DNA from: Halegenticoccus tardaugens
GTDB lineage: Archaea; Halobacteriota; Halobacteria; Halobacteriales; Haloferacaceae
Direction: 5' to 3'
Length of the DNA stretch: 64,000 nucleotides
Assembly: GCF_004116405.1 (NCBI RefSeq)
Contig: NZ_SDIC01000004.1
Coordinates: forward strand, 230,079 to 294,078
Part shown: positions 34,028 through 42,303 of the stretch, piece by piece
Layout of the letters: every line of letters starts with the position of its first letter
Position numbering within the stretch: the stretch's first letter is position 1
The notes under the pieces: generated by a model
The model's input: the letters and a program-made list of their open reading frames with translations, nothing else
Databases searched by the model: none
What the model was told of the DNA's origin: nothing
Position numbers and translations under genes: made by a program

Positions 34028-34897
34028 GTGACCGACGTCCCTCTCTACCACGTCGACGGCGAACTCGTCCCGGCCGCCGAGGCGACGGTCAGCGTCCGCG
34101 ACCGCGGCTTTCTGTACGGCGACGCCGCCTTCGAGACGATCCGCGTCTACGGCAGCACCCCGTTCGAGTGGGACGCCCACGTCGACCGCCTCCGCGCGAC
34201 GTGCGACCTGCTCGCGATCGACCACCGCCTCTCGGACGCCGACCTCCGCTCGCGCGTCGAGGAGACGCTCGACGCGAACGACCTCGCGGACGCCTACGTC
34301 CGTCTGTCCGTCACCCGGGGCGTTCAGCCGGGGAAGCTCACTCCCGACCCGGACGTCGATCCCACGGTCGTCGTGATCGTCTCCGAACTCCCGCGCGGCG
34401 GTCGGGAGGGACGCCCCGTCTGGGACGCCCCGGCGACGCTCCAGACCGTGAAGACGCGGCGCGTTCCCGACCGGTCGATCCCCGCGCGGGCGAAGACGCA
34501 CAACTACCTGAACGGCGTGCTCGCCCGTCTCGAACTCGGGGTCTCGGACGCCGACGAGGCGCTGCTTTTGAACGCCGACGGGCGGATCACGGAGGGGGCG
34601 ACGAGCAACGTGTTCTTCGTCGCCGACGACGCCCTCAGGACGCCGAACCTCGACAGTCCGGTCCTCCCGGGGATCACCCGATCGGTCGTGCTCGACCTCG
34701 CCCGGGAGGAGGGGATCCCGGTCGAGGAGGGGTCGTACGCGCCGGGCGACCTGCGCCGCGCGGACGAGGCGTTCCTCACGAACACGACGTGGGAGCTCCG
34801 ACCCGTCGCGCGCGTCGACGGGATCGCGGTCGGCGACGGGCCGGTGACGGCGCTGCTCTCGCGGCTGTTCGACGAGCGCGTCGAGGCGCTGTACTGA
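34028..34897 (+). CDS. pabC: Class IV aminotransferase (PabC/IlvE-like)
   Basis: This 289-residue fold-type IV PLP enzyme shows VSVRDRGFLYGDAAFETIRVYG, the PLP lysine in IPARAKTHNYLNGVLARLE, the cofactor glutamate in DGRITEGATSNVFFV, and LPGITRSVVLDLARE. In the context of components I and II it most likely acts as 4-amino-4-deoxychorismate lyase, forming p-aminobenzoate. Branched-chain or D-amino-acid transamination cannot be excluded. The GTG at 34028 is chosen for its family-typical N-terminus and for lying 26 nt after the previous stop. Confidence 0.88.
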   Translation: MTDVPLYHVDGELVPAAEATVSVRDRGFLYGDAAFETIRVYGSTPFEWDAHVDRLRATCDLLAIDHRLSDADLRSRVEETLDANDLADAYVRLSVTRGVQPGKLTPDPDVDPTVVVIVSELPRGGREGRPVWDAPATLQTVKTRRVPDRSIPARAKTHNYLNGVLARLELGVSDADEALLLNADGRITEGATSNVFFVADDALRTPNLDSPVLPGITRSVVLDLAREEGIPVEEGSYAPGDLRRADEAFLTNTTWELRPVARVDGIAVGDGPVTALLSRLFDERVEALY

Positions 34898-34989
34898 GCG
34901 TCCGGCCCGGTGACGGGCGGCGATCGCCGGCCGGCCACCCGCCGCCCCCGTCGCTGACGAGCCCGCGATTTCAGCCGTGGGGTATCGAC

Positions 34990-35727
34990 TCAGGCGTACA
35001 TTCCCGCGAGGTACTCGTCGACGCTCTCGACGAGGTACGGCTTTAGCGTCCAGAAGCCGTGGTACCCGTCGTCTCGCTCCTCGGCGACGAGCGCGGCCAT
35101 CCGCGGGCGGCGGCCGCCGCCGTCGTACACGACGAACCACGTCCGGGCGACCTCCGCGGACTCGTTCGCGCGGTACGTGATCCGGTCGGACCCGTCCGGG
35201 GTCGCGTCCGGTCGCCCGTAGACGTGCACGTCGACGCCGCGGTCGGCCGCGCGCTCGTGCACCTGGCGGAGTTCGGTCCCCTCCGCGAACGACGACAGCC
35301 GTTGCAGGCCCGTTCGGAGCGCCCCGTCGCCGGTCCGAACCGCGAGCGTCGCGATGTCGCGGGAGACGCGGCGCAGGAGTCGCTCGTCCTCGCCGGAGAC
35401 CGTGAACAGGGTGTCGTCGAGCTTCGACAGGACCGCCGGCATTCGATCGTCGGCGCGGCGGTCGCGCTTTACGACCGGCAGTCCGTCGCCGAGGTGGACG
35501 CGCTCGCGGAGGTCGTCGATCGACGAGGCGGCGACGACGCCGCCGGCGTCGTAGAGGACGGCGCAGTTCCGGGGGCGATTCGGGTCGGCCCCGCCGTCCT
35601 CGACGGTGACGTTGTGAAAGGAGAAGAAGCGGTCGAGGCGGCGGCGGAGCCGGTCGGATCCCTCGTAGTTGAAAAGCGCCAGCGTCTTGCGCCGCGATGC
35701 GACGCCCTCTATCGTCTCTCCGAGCAC
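34990..35727 (-). CDS. DICT sensory domain protein
   Basis: This 245-residue protein matches haloarchaeal DICT-domain proteins, which are thought to sense light or small molecules. It begins near SRRKTLALFNYEGSDRLRRRLDRFFSFHNVTV, continues with RPRNCAVLYDAGGVVAASSIDDL and ends WTLKPYLVESVDEYLAGMY. The GTG at 35727 (VLGETIEGV) is chosen because a TATA-like box (35757-35763) places the transcript start about 7 nt upstream. The longer frame to 35850 overlaps that promoter. No DNA-binding domain is present. It is convergent with pabC. Confidence 0.85.
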   Translation of the reverse strand: MLGETIEGVASRRKTLALFNYEGSDRLRRRLDRFFSFHNVTVEDGGADPNRPRNCAVLYDAGGVVAASSIDDLRERVHLGDGLPVVKRDRRADDRMPAVLSKLDDTLFTVSGEDERLLRRVSRDIATLAVRTGDGALRTGLQRLSSFAEGTELRQVHERAADRGVDVHVYGRPDATPDGSDRITYRANESAEVARTWFVVYDGGGRRPRMAALVAEERDDGYHGFWTLKPYLVESVDEYLAGMYA

Positions 35728-35756
35728 GCGTCTCTCCGCCCCTTTCTCGTCACCGT

Positions 35757-35763
35757 TTAAAAG
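35757..35763 (-). promoter_or_regulatory. TATA-like box deciding the DICT gene start
   Basis: TTTTAAA on the minus strand, about 33 nt before the GTG at 35727. Confidence 0.55.
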
Positions 35764-35861
35764 TGTACCGTCGGTGCGACCGTTCGGAACGGGTGACGAT
35801 CGACCGCGATCGCCCGTCGGCGAATGCCAAACGTTGATGCGCGCGGGCACGAAGCCCGACC

Positions 35862-36281
35862 ATGGACGAGAGCCGGCGAATCGTCTCGGTCGAGGAGGTC
35901 CCGACCGACGGGACGCTCCTTTTCACCGTCCGATCGGGGGTCGACACGGCGGAGGCGATCCTGACGCGACTCGGCGACGGGAGCGTCGTCGCGTTCGAGA
36001 ACTACTGCCAGCACTGGACCGACGTGCGCCTCGACAAGGGGTCCGGCGCGCTCGTCAGAAACGGCGAGATCGTCTGTCAGAAACACGGCGCGACGTTCGA
36101 ACAGGACACCGGCTACTGCGACTTCGGTCCCTGCGAGGGGGCGACGCTCGACACCATCGCCGTCGCGGTCGAGGACGGCGACGTCTACCTCGCGGACGAC
36201 GAGTACGAGTTCGAACGCCTCGGCCCCTCCGGCGAGTACGACCTCTCGTCGGGGAGCAGGATCGACTTCAGCGGAACCTGA
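35862..36281 (+). CDS. Rieske [2Fe-2S] protein
   Basis: This 139-residue soluble protein is a single Rieske domain. The cluster ligands are visible as Cys49 and His51 (NYCQHWTD) and Cys72 and His75 (IVCQKHGATF). A further cysteine pair follows in GYCDFGPCEGATL. No signal or membrane anchor is seen, so it is probably a cytoplasmic ferredoxin-type electron carrier or a detached oxygenase component; no oxygenase partner lies nearby. ATG at 35862 is about 28 nt from a TATA-like element near 35834. Confidence 0.92.
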   Translation: MDESRRIVSVEEVPTDGTLLFTVRSGVDTAEAILTRLGDGSVVAFENYCQHWTDVRLDKGSGALVRNGEIVCQKHGATFEQDTGYCDFGPCEGATLDTIAVAVEDGDVYLADDEYEFERLGPSGEYDLSSGSRIDFSGT

Positions 36282-36354
36282 GCGACGCGACCCGTCGTTC
36301 TTCGTGAGGACGCGGCGGTTCTACTTATGTGGGTCTTCGACGACTCCTACTCGA

Positions 36355-36534
36355 ATGGTTAGTAGGGATACGATAGTCACCGTATTCTTCATCCTTTTAG
36401 CGGTCGATGTCTGGCAGGCAGCAATCCACAGAACCGATAGTTTGGTCGTTCAACTGGGCGTCCTCATCGCAATCGGGGTCCTCATCCCGACACTCATTAA
36501 CGAAGTGAGGAGACGTCGCGAGGAGAGTTCGTAG
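36355..36534 (+). CDS. Small membrane protein, unknown
   Basis: The gene encodes 59 residues starting MVSRDTIVTVFFILLAVDVW, with two hydrophobic segments (about residues 5-20 and 28-45) and a basic tail (RRRREESS). Base composition is noticeably lower in G+C than neighbouring genes, and codon choice is less biased, which hints at transfer. A TATA-like CTACTTATG near 36320-36328 is about 30 nt before the ATG. The family is not recognised. Confidence 0.55.
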   Translation: MVSRDTIVTVFFILLAVDVWQAAIHRTDSLVVQLGVLIAIGVLIPTLINEVRRRREESS

Positions 36535-36615
36535 GGTGTTGAGGCGCACCTATCGAACGCCGGTTTCGCTCGCTAAAATACCAACCTACTAGAAATCCCA
36601 CGGAGTCCTCAATAT

Positions 36616-36684
36616 CTATCTTCTGTGGCGCACGGCTCACGACTCGCTTCGCTCGTCGTTCGCTGTGTGCGCCACAGAAGATAG
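36616..36684. repeat. 18-bp perfect inverted repeat abutting tRNA-iMet
   Basis: Arms 36616-36633 and 36667-36684 (CTATCTTCTGTGGCGCAC and its complement) enclose a 33-nt loop that holds its own short palindrome. The right arm overlaps the last 3 nt of the tRNA. It could be a transcript-end hairpin, or the scar or attachment region of an element inserted at the tRNA. Confidence 0.85.
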
Positions 36685-36756
36685 CGGGAGGTAGATTTGA
36701 ACTACCGATCTCCGGGTTATGAGCCCGGCGGAATCTCCTGGCTATCCCATCCCGCT
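36682..36756 (-). tRNA. Initiator tRNA-Met (anticodon CAU)
   Basis: The 75-nt cloverleaf folds with acceptor AGCGGGA/TCCCGCT and discriminator A. The anticodon arm is CCGGG-CTCATAA-CCCGG and the T arm is GGTAG-TTCAAAT-CTACC. The A1-U72 pair and the three G-C pairs next to the anticodon loop are initiator features, separating it from elongator Met and Ile-CAU. CCA is not encoded. A TATA-like box (36781-36787) is 28 nt upstream. Confidence 0.95.
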
Positions 36757-36780
36757 ACTTCTCTCAACTGGACACTGCCT

Positions 36781-36787
36781 GTTAAGG
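36781..36787 (-). promoter_or_regulatory. TATA-like box for tRNA-iMet
   Basis: CCTTAAC on the minus strand, 28 nt before the mature 5' end. Confidence 0.5.
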
Positions 36788-36880
36788 GTTGTGATTCCGT
36801 CGCCGTACGTGTGTTTTCGTACCACACGGGGGACGAACGCGACGCTCGGCGTCGGGGCGATTCGAACCGACCCTCACCGC

Positions 36881-37330
36881 TCACTCGACCGCGGCGACCC
36901 GCCACGTGAAGAGACTCTCCGCGACGTAGTTGACGAGGGTGCCGGCGGCGATGCCGACGCCGTTGGCGGCGACGAGCCACAGCCCCTCCCCGCCGACGGG
37001 GAGGCGCACGTCGAGCCCGGAGACGTGGACGAAGACGACCGTCGCGACGAGCACGCCGCCCGCCCGGACGAGGTTCGACTTTCCGAAGCGCCACAGGAGA
37101 CCGCGGAGGCCGCCGCCGCCCTCCGAGGCGAACGTCCAGTTCTCGTTGAGCAGGAACATCAGGACGATCGCCAGCTCCGCGCCGACGAGCTTCGCGCTCC
37201 CGCGGTAGACGCCGAGCCACGAGGTCAACGCGACGACCGTCGCCGTGTCCACCACCGCGCCGACGGCACCGACGGAGGCGAACTGGCCCACCCTGACGCC
37301 GGAGGCGAGTTCGTCGACCCAGCTATTCAT
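36881..37330 (-). CDS. GtrA-family membrane protein
   Basis: This 149-residue protein has four membrane segments and the GtrA pattern (FASVGAVGAVVDTATVVALTSWLG, FLLNENWTF, NLVRAGGV, NYVAESLFTW). GtrA-type proteins help move lipid-linked sugars or act with glycosyltransferases. Its start overlaps the stop of the glycosyltransferase gene by 8 bp, so the pair forms an operon acting on polyprenyl-linked sugars at the membrane. Confidence 0.92.
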   Translation of the reverse strand: MNSWVDELASGVRVGQFASVGAVGAVVDTATVVALTSWLGVYRGSAKLVGAELAIVLMFLLNENWTFASEGGGGLRGLLWRFGKSNLVRAGGVLVATVVFVHVSGLDVRLPVGGEGLWLVAANGVGIAAGTLVNYVAESLFTWRVAAVE

Positions 37331-38105
37331 CGACGGCCTCCGCGAACCGTTCGACGAGGGCCGACCGCGGCCGACGTCGGGCGTCGAGAAGGGCGTGAAA
37401 GCCGTCCTCGCGGAGGAGCTTCGCCCGGTGGCGCGCCGAGAGAAGCCCCCGTCCCAACCGCAGCGACGACCGGATCGGCGAGACGGTCGAGCCCGGCCTG
37501 TCCTCCCACCGCACCGGAACCTCGACGACGCGGGCGTCGAGCGCGGCCGCGACGGCGACGAGTTCGACGTCCCACGCGAACCCCGGCTCGTACAGGTGGC
37601 GCCTGACCGTCGTCCACGCGTCGCGCGCGATCGCCTTCGCGCCGCACTGGTAGTCGTAGAGCTTCGCGTCGAGGAGCAGCCGTCCGAGCCGCGCGAAACA
37701 GTCGCCGAGGTAACGGCGGGCGAACGTCTGGTGGGAGGCGACGCGCGCGTCCGGGTGACGTCGGGAGCCGACCGAAAGCTCCGCCTCGCCGGCCCGGACC
37801 GGCGCGAGCACGTCGTCGATCGAGTCGACCGGCGTGCTGCCGTCGGCGTCGACGAACGCGAGCACGTCGGCGTCGAGCGCCTCGAATCCGGCCGTGACGG
37901 CCGCGCCCTTCCCCCGCCGCCGCGGGGCGGTCGAGACGGTCGCCGGCAGGGTCGCGAGTTCGTCGACCTCCGTCGGCGTCGGCGCGTCGAGTTCGACGCG
38001 AATCTCGTCGGGGCGGAGCCGCTCTGCGATCTCCCGAACGTACGCGGCGAGAACGTCCGCGTCCGGTCGGTAGGCGGGGATCACGATCCCGACGGAGCGA
38101 TCCAT
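37323..38105 (-). CDS. Glycosyltransferase family 2 (dolichyl-phosphate hexosyltransferase-like)
   Basis: This 260-residue GT-A enzyme shows VGIVIPAYRPDADVL, RRRGKGAAVTAGFEAL, the metal-binding AFVDADGSTP, and YDYQCGAKAIARDAWTTV with FAWDVELVAVAAAL. The QCG and W-D-E motifs are typical of dolichyl-phosphate glucose/mannose synthases. It has no membrane segments of its own, and the overlapping GtrA gene supplies a membrane partner. A TATA-like box near 38132 is 27 nt before the ATG at 38105. A role in S-layer or lipid glycosylation is inferred. Confidence 0.9.
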   Translation of the reverse strand: MDRSVGIVIPAYRPDADVLAAYVREIAERLRPDEIRVELDAPTPTEVDELATLPATVSTAPRRRGKGAAVTAGFEALDADVLAFVDADGSTPVDSIDDVLAPVRAGEAELSVGSRRHPDARVASHQTFARRYLGDCFARLGRLLLDAKLYDYQCGAKAIARDAWTTVRRHLYEPGFAWDVELVAVAAALDARVVEVPVRWEDRPGSTVSPIRSSLRLGRGLLSARHRAKLLREDGFHALLDARRRPRSALVERFAEAVDE

Positions 38106-38219
38106 GTTCCGACGTTTCACGCACGGGATAAAAAGCGTTTGACTTACGGCAGCTGACCGGTCACACATCTGTCTCGTGCGCCGACGGGCTCGCGTCCCCC
38201 GGTCGGGGAACCCAAAAAA

Positions 38220-38227
38220 CGTATACC
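38220..38227 (+). promoter_or_regulatory. TATA-like box for the DUF2298 gene
   Basis: CGTATACC, about 29 nt before the ATG at 38252. Confidence 0.45.
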
Positions 38228-38251
38228 ACCGGCCTCACGTTCCCCGGATAG

Positions 38252-40753
38252 ATGGAATACGTCCTCGTCGTGGGCTGGCTTCTCGCCTACGCGGCGCTCG
38301 CGGTCGCCGGCCTCCCCCTCGCTGCCCGGCTGTTTCCCCGTCTGCCGGGCCGCGGGGTCGGCTTCGCGCTCCCCCTCTCTCTCGTCGTCGTGACGACCGT
38401 CGTCTACTGGATCGGACACGTCTCGTTCGGCCCGCTGGCCGTCGGCGTCGGCGTCGCGCTCCTCCTCGCGGCGTCGCTCGCCGCCGGACTCGACCTGTCG
38501 GCGCTCCGAGCTCGCCGCGTCGAACTCGCCGCCGGGCTCCGGTCGTCCGTCGTCCGCGGCGATGCCGAGGAGTCCCGCGGAGACGGCGGCGTCGCCCCCG
38601 CGGGCCGGGTCGGCGTCCGGTCCGCCCTCGCCGAGGTCGCGGCGGTGTTCGCGCTCGCCTTCCTGTTCGTGGTCGCGATCCGCGCGATGGACCCGGCCGT
38701 CCACGCGGGCGGCGGCGAGAAGTTCCTCGACTTCGGGCTCCTGAAATCGCTCGCCCGCGCGGAGGCGCTCCCGCCCGAGGACGTGTGGTTCGCGGGCGAG
38801 CCGGTTCGCTACTACTACGGCGGGCACCTGGTGGCGAGCGTCCTCTCGACGCTCACCGGGACCGCCCCGACGTACGCGTACAACCTCGCGCTCGCGGGCT
38901 TCTACGCGATGCTCGTCGCGGCCGCCTACGACCTCGCCGGGGCCGTCGCGGCGCATCGCGGCGCGTCGCGTCGACTCGCCGGCGCGCTCGCGGCCTTCTT
39001 CGTCGGGTTCGCCGGAAACCTGGTGACGGCCGGGCAGCTTCTGTATCTCGCGCTCCCCGACGGGCCGCAGGCGTCGATCGTCGACCACGTCGCCGCGCGG
39101 ACCTCCGAGTACACCACGACGGCGATCCGCGCGGAACTCGCCGACTTCGACTACTGGCTTGCGAGCCGCGTCATCCCCGATACGATCAACGAGTTCCCCC
39201 TCTTTTCGTGGCTGAACGGCGACCTCCACGCCCACATGATGGGGATGCCCTTCCTCCTTCTCGGGGCGGCACTGGCGTACAGCTACTACCTCACGCCGGA
39301 GGAGGAGATCCGCCGGCGGTGGGCGATCGTCTTCGTCGCCGTCCCCGTCCTCGCCGGGCTGCAGGTCGTGATCGACACGTGGAGCTTCCCGTCGATCTTC
39401 GGGCTCCTCTTTCTCTCGCTCGCGTTCGCCGACGCCGATCCACTCGCGCTGTTACCGGGCGGCGTCGGCGACCGGCTCTCCGCGCGCGCGGGCGACTCGT
39501 GGCTCGGCGGGGAGGCGCTCAGGGTCGCCGGCGCGCTCGCGGTCGCGGCGAGCGCGGGCGGCCTCGCGCTGGTGCTCGGACTGCCGTTCCTCCTCGGCGC
39601 GGGGGCGAGCCGCGAGGTGGCGCTCCTCGCGCCCGACGCGCGCAGCGCCTTCGGCCCGCTCGTCCTCGTCCACGGGGCGTTCCTCCTCGCCTTCGGCGCG
39701 TTCCTCGCCGACCGGCTCCGGGGGGACGGCGGCTCCCCGTGGGCGGTCCTCGCCGCGCTGCTCGCGCTCGTCGCCGTCGCCGCGGCCCACCGGATGGCCG
39801 TCCTCGCCCTCGTCGGACCGTTCCTCGTCTTCGGGTGGCTCGCGCTCCGCCTCGACCGCGACGTCGGCTACGAGACGGTTCTGCTCGTCGCCGGCGCGGG
39901 GCTGGTGCTGCTCGTCGAGTTCGTCTACGTCGAAGAGCAGGCCGGTCCCCTGCGGATGAACACCGTGTTCAAGACGTACATGCAGATCTGGGTGCTCTGG
40001 GGGACGGCGGCGGGCGCGGCGCTCGCGGAACTCCTCCGCCCTTCGGCGACGGTCCGCTCCGTCGGCCGCACCCCGACGGCCGCCCGCTCCGCCGGCCGCG
40101 CCGCTCGCGGTCTGCGGCGACCCGCCGTCGCCGCCTTCGTCGCGCTGCTCGTGCTGTCGACAGTCCCCTACGGCGCGCTCGCGCTCTCGGACCACCTCGA
40201 ACAGCACGGCGACGCGGAACCGACGCTCTCCGCGACCGCCTTCGTCGAGACGGACCACCCGGACGAGGCGGCGGCGATCAGGTGGCTCGACGAACGGGAG
40301 GGGCAGCCGACGATGCTCTCCGCGCCGGGGACGAGCAGCTACCCCGGGGCCGACCACGGGAGCTACCCGTACCCGCCGGGGATGTACACGTGGGACGCGA
40401 ACCCGGCCGCGAGCCTCACCGGCGTTCCGACGGTCGCCGGGTGGGGCCATGAGGTCGGGTACCGCGGCGAGGAGGCGTACTACGACCGCGTCGCCGACGC
40501 GGACGCCGCCTACACCGGTTCGACCGGCGATCGCGTCGCCGTCCTCCGCGCGTACGACGTCCGGTACGTCTGGGTCGGGCCGGCGGAGCGCGACCGCTAC
40601 CCCGAGATCACGATCGGCGAGACGCCGGGCGTCGACGTGGCCTTCGAGCGCGGCGCGGTGACGGTGTACGAGGTCGACGCGGAGCGACTCCCGGAGGGAG
40701 AGAACGGGACGGAGGAAGGAGAAAACGAAGGTAGCGGGAATTCGAGCGCGTGA
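38252..40753 (+). CDS. DUF2298 large multipass membrane protein
   Basis: This 833-residue protein has about 13-15 hydrophobic segments. The family hallmarks are GGGEKFLDFGLLKSLARAEALPPEDVWFAGEPVRYYYGGHLV, INEFPLFSWLNGDLHAHMMGMPFL and RMNTVFKTYMQIWVLWG, together with late acidic and YPPGMYTWDANPAAS loops. These resemble GT-C type glycosyltransferases with extracytoplasmic catalytic loops, but activity is not demonstrated. It is divergent from the GT2 gene and may belong to the same surface-glycan pathway. Confidence 0.9.
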   Translation: MEYVLVVGWLLAYAALAVAGLPLAARLFPRLPGRGVGFALPLSLVVVTTVVYWIGHVSFGPLAVGVGVALLLAASLAAGLDLSALRARRVELAAGLRSSVVRGDAEESRGDGGVAPAGRVGVRSALAEVAAVFALAFLFVVAIRAMDPAVHAGGGEKFLDFGLLKSLARAEALPPEDVWFAGEPVRYYYGGHLVASVLSTLTGTAPTYAYNLALAGFYAMLVAAAYDLAGAVAAHRGASRRLAGALAAFFVGFAGNLVTAGQLLYLALPDGPQASIVDHVAARTSEYTTTAIRAELADFDYWLASRVIPDTINEFPLFSWLNGDLHAHMMGMPFLLLGAALAYSYYLTPEEEIRRRWAIVFVAVPVLAGLQVVIDTWSFPSIFGLLFLSLAFADADPLALLPGGVGDRLSARAGDSWLGGEALRVAGALAVAASAGGLALVLGLPFLLGAGASREVALLAPDARSAFGPLVLVHGAFLLAFGAFLADRLRGDGGSPWAVLAALLALVAVAAAHRMAVLALVGPFLVFGWLALRLDRDVGYETVLLVAGAGLVLLVEFVYVEEQAGPLRMNTVFKTYMQIWVLWGTAAGAALAELLRPSATVRSVGRTPTAARSAGRAARGLRRPAVAAFVALLVLSTVPYGALALSDHLEQHGDAEPTLSATAFVETDHPDEAAAIRWLDEREGQPTMLSAPGTSSYPGADHGSYPYPPGMYTWDANPAASLTGVPTVAGWGHEVGYRGEEAYYDRVADADAAYTGSTGDRVAVLRAYDVRYVWVGPAERDRYPEITIGETPGVDVAFERGAVTVYEVDAERLPEGENGTEEGENEGSGNSSA

Positions 40754-40780
40754 CGCGCGGCGGATCAGCGGTGCCGGGCC

Positions 40781-41047
40781 TCAGACGGCCATCTTGCTCC
40801 GCGCCTTCACGACGTCGAGCGCGTCGGCGTCGATGGTTTCGACGTCGAGCCAGTGCGGGACGTACTCGCGCTTTTCGAACGCCTCGCGCTCGTCCTCGGT
40901 GCCGATGGTGCACCAGAGCTGGACCTCCTCGGGACCGTGGTAGTCGCCCTGTCGCTGGATGGAAAAGCAGATCTGCTCCTCGTCGTCGTAGTCGATGACG
41001 GCTCCCTTGCGGATGCCTGGATCCCCGCGGACGATGAGACACTTCAT
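40781..41047 (-). CDS. HAH_0734 family protein
   Basis: This 88-residue protein (MKCLIVRGDPGIRKGAVIDY) has several predicted beta strands, an FSIQRQGDYHGPEEVQLWCTIG segment, and HWLDVETIDAD near the end. It matches a small haloarchaeal family I remember under this name. The upstream in-frame ATG (41143) lies in the divergent promoter region, so the ATG at 41047 is preferred. Function unknown. Confidence 0.8.
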   Translation of the reverse strand: MKCLIVRGDPGIRKGAVIDYDDEEQICFSIQRQGDYHGPEEVQLWCTIGTEDEREAFEKREYVPHWLDVETIDADALDVVKARSKMAV

Positions 41048-41145
41048 GGTCGGCCGTTCGTACAGTCCGGGCTTAACGGCTTCGATGAGGTCGACCGCTC
41101 CGCGTCCGGGAAACACCCAAGCCGTCCCTCGACGGAGTACCAACC

Positions 41146-41790
41146 GTGAGACGGGTCTCCCAGCGAACGATCGTTGACCACTGGCTCGCGAGCGAGAGCC
41201 GAAAGCCGGGCGTCGCCTCGATCGATCCGGCGTCGCTCGACGACGACGGCGCCCTCGATCGGCTGCTGCGGCTGAAACCCGGAGCGGCGTCGTTCCTCTG
41301 GCGGGAGGCTCCCATTGACTGGTACCGCGTGCGATTGACGGGCGGGCAGCTCCGCCGCCTCCGGGTCATCGGGGGTCCGCCCCGCTCGCTCTGGGGCGCG
41401 CTCTCGCCGGACGGAACCGTCGACGGGGCCGCGCGTCGCGTCGAGTCGGCCGACCCGCGACGGCTGGCGAAGCGGACGGGCGTCGACGTGCCGCGGATCG
41501 TCCGGCTCGCGGACGAGGCGAGTGGAGGCGGAGACGGCGGCGGAAGCGAACTCCCCGACCTCGTCTGTTTCGCCCGTCGCCCGTGGGTTCGGCCGTTCGT
41601 CGCCGACGGGAACCACCGCGCCGTCGCCGCCGCGCTCGCCCTCCGTCGGGGTGATCCGTACCGACCGCTCGGCGCGTACCTCGGCGTCGGGCGGAACCGA
41701 CCTCGCGGCGCGGTCGCCGAGGCGGTTCGGTCCCTCCTGTGGGCGGTTCGGACGCGCGTCGCGGGTCGTGACGAACCAAACGGGTTTTAA
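41146..41790 (+). CDS. Conserved haloarchaeal protein, unknown
   Basis: This 214-residue basic/acidic protein starts at a GTG (MRRVSQRTIVDHWLASESRK). The middle has DLVCFARRPWVRPFVADGNHRAVAAALALRRG, whose DGNHR-A-A pattern resembles the ParB/sulfiredoxin nucleotide-binding motif, though the rest does not obviously match. No membrane segment. It is divergent from the HAH_0734 gene and 35 bp before rpl44e, whose promoter lies in its last codons. Confidence 0.65.
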   Translation: MRRVSQRTIVDHWLASESRKPGVASIDPASLDDDGALDRLLRLKPGAASFLWREAPIDWYRVRLTGGQLRRLRVIGGPPRSLWGALSPDGTVDGAARRVESADPRRLAKRTGVDVPRIVRLADEASGGGDGGGSELPDLVCFARRPWVRPFVADGNHRAVAAALALRRGDPYRPLGAYLGVGRNRPRGAVAEAVRSLLWAVRTRVAGRDEPNGF

Positions 41791-41792
41791 CC
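41785..41792 (+). promoter_or_regulatory. TATA-like box for the rpl44e cluster
   Basis: TTTTAACC places a transcript start about 12 nt before the ATG at 41826; an AAGGT string lies about 9 nt before that ATG. Confidence 0.5.
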
Positions 41793-41825
41793 GGCGGGGG
41801 CGAAAACGGGACAAGGTAGATATCT

Positions 41826-42110
41826 ATGCAGATGCCACGCCGTTTCAACACGTACTGTCCGTTCTGCAAACACCACGAGGAGCACGAAGTCGAGAAGGTC
41901 CGCACGGGCCGCTCGACGGGGATGAAGAAGGTCCAGCACCGCCAGCGTCGACGGCAGATGGCGCACGTCGGGAACGCCGGGAAGTTCTCGAAGGTTCCCG
42001 GCGGGGACAAGCCGACGAAGAAGACGAACCTCAAGTACCGCTGCAGCGAGTGCGGCAAGGCCCACATGCGCGAGGGATGGCGCGCCGGCCGGCTGGAGTT
42101 CCAGGAGTAG
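41826..42110 (+). CDS. rpl44e: Ribosomal protein L44e (eL42)
   Basis: This 94-residue large-subunit protein sits near the ribosomal E site. It has the C4 zinc motif, with CPFCKHH at the N-terminus and CSECGKAH near the C-terminus, and the basic stretch [23 protein letters not shown] typical of archaeal L44e. It heads the conserved rpl44e-rps27e-aif2a-nop10 operon; rps27e begins 4 bp after its stop. Confidence 0.97.
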   Translation: MQMPRRFNTYCPFCKHHEEHEVEKVRTGRSTGMKKVQHRQRRRQMAHVGNAGKFSKVPGGDKPTKKTNLKYRCSECGKAHMREGWRAGRLEFQE

Positions 42111-42114
42111 ATCC

Positions 42115-42288
42115 ATGGCAGGCAACTTCTACAAGGTCACGTGCGGCGACTGCGAGAACGAACAGATCGTCTTCGACCGCGCGGCGACGGTGGTCAACTG
42201 CGCCGTCTGCGGCACGACGCTCGCCCGCCCGACGGGCGGCAAGGCCGTCTTCGAAGGCGAAGTCACAGAAACCGTCGAGGCGCGGTAA
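42115..42288 (+). CDS. rps27e: Ribosomal protein S27e (eS27)
   Basis: The gene encodes 57 residues starting MAGNFYKVTCGDCENEQIVF. The C4 zinc ribbon is complete (CGDC and CAVC), as expected for archaeal S27e in the small subunit. It lies 4 bp after rpl44e and 15 bp before aif2a in the translation operon. Confidence 0.96.
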   Translation: MAGNFYKVTCGDCENEQIVFDRAATVVNCAVCGTTLARPTGGKAVFEGEVTETVEAR

Positions 42289-42303
42289 CCCCCCGGAGAA
42301 CCT

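Noticed and set aside
36304..36354. ATG/GTG extension of the small membrane protein
   Set aside because: The added residues (including RRFYLCGSS) would be encoded by the likely promoter; ATG at 36355 begins the hydrophobic protein.
36855..36875. GGTTCGAATC resembling a tRNA T-arm
   Set aside because: The flanking bases do not form the five-pair T stem and no other tRNA part is nearby; chance match beside the gtrA stop.
38176..40452. 758-codon plus-strand frame overlapping the DUF2298 gene
   Set aside because: Composition is almost entirely R, P, G and A, the usual +1 shadow of a high-G+C gene; the DUF2298 frame has clear membrane segments and motifs.
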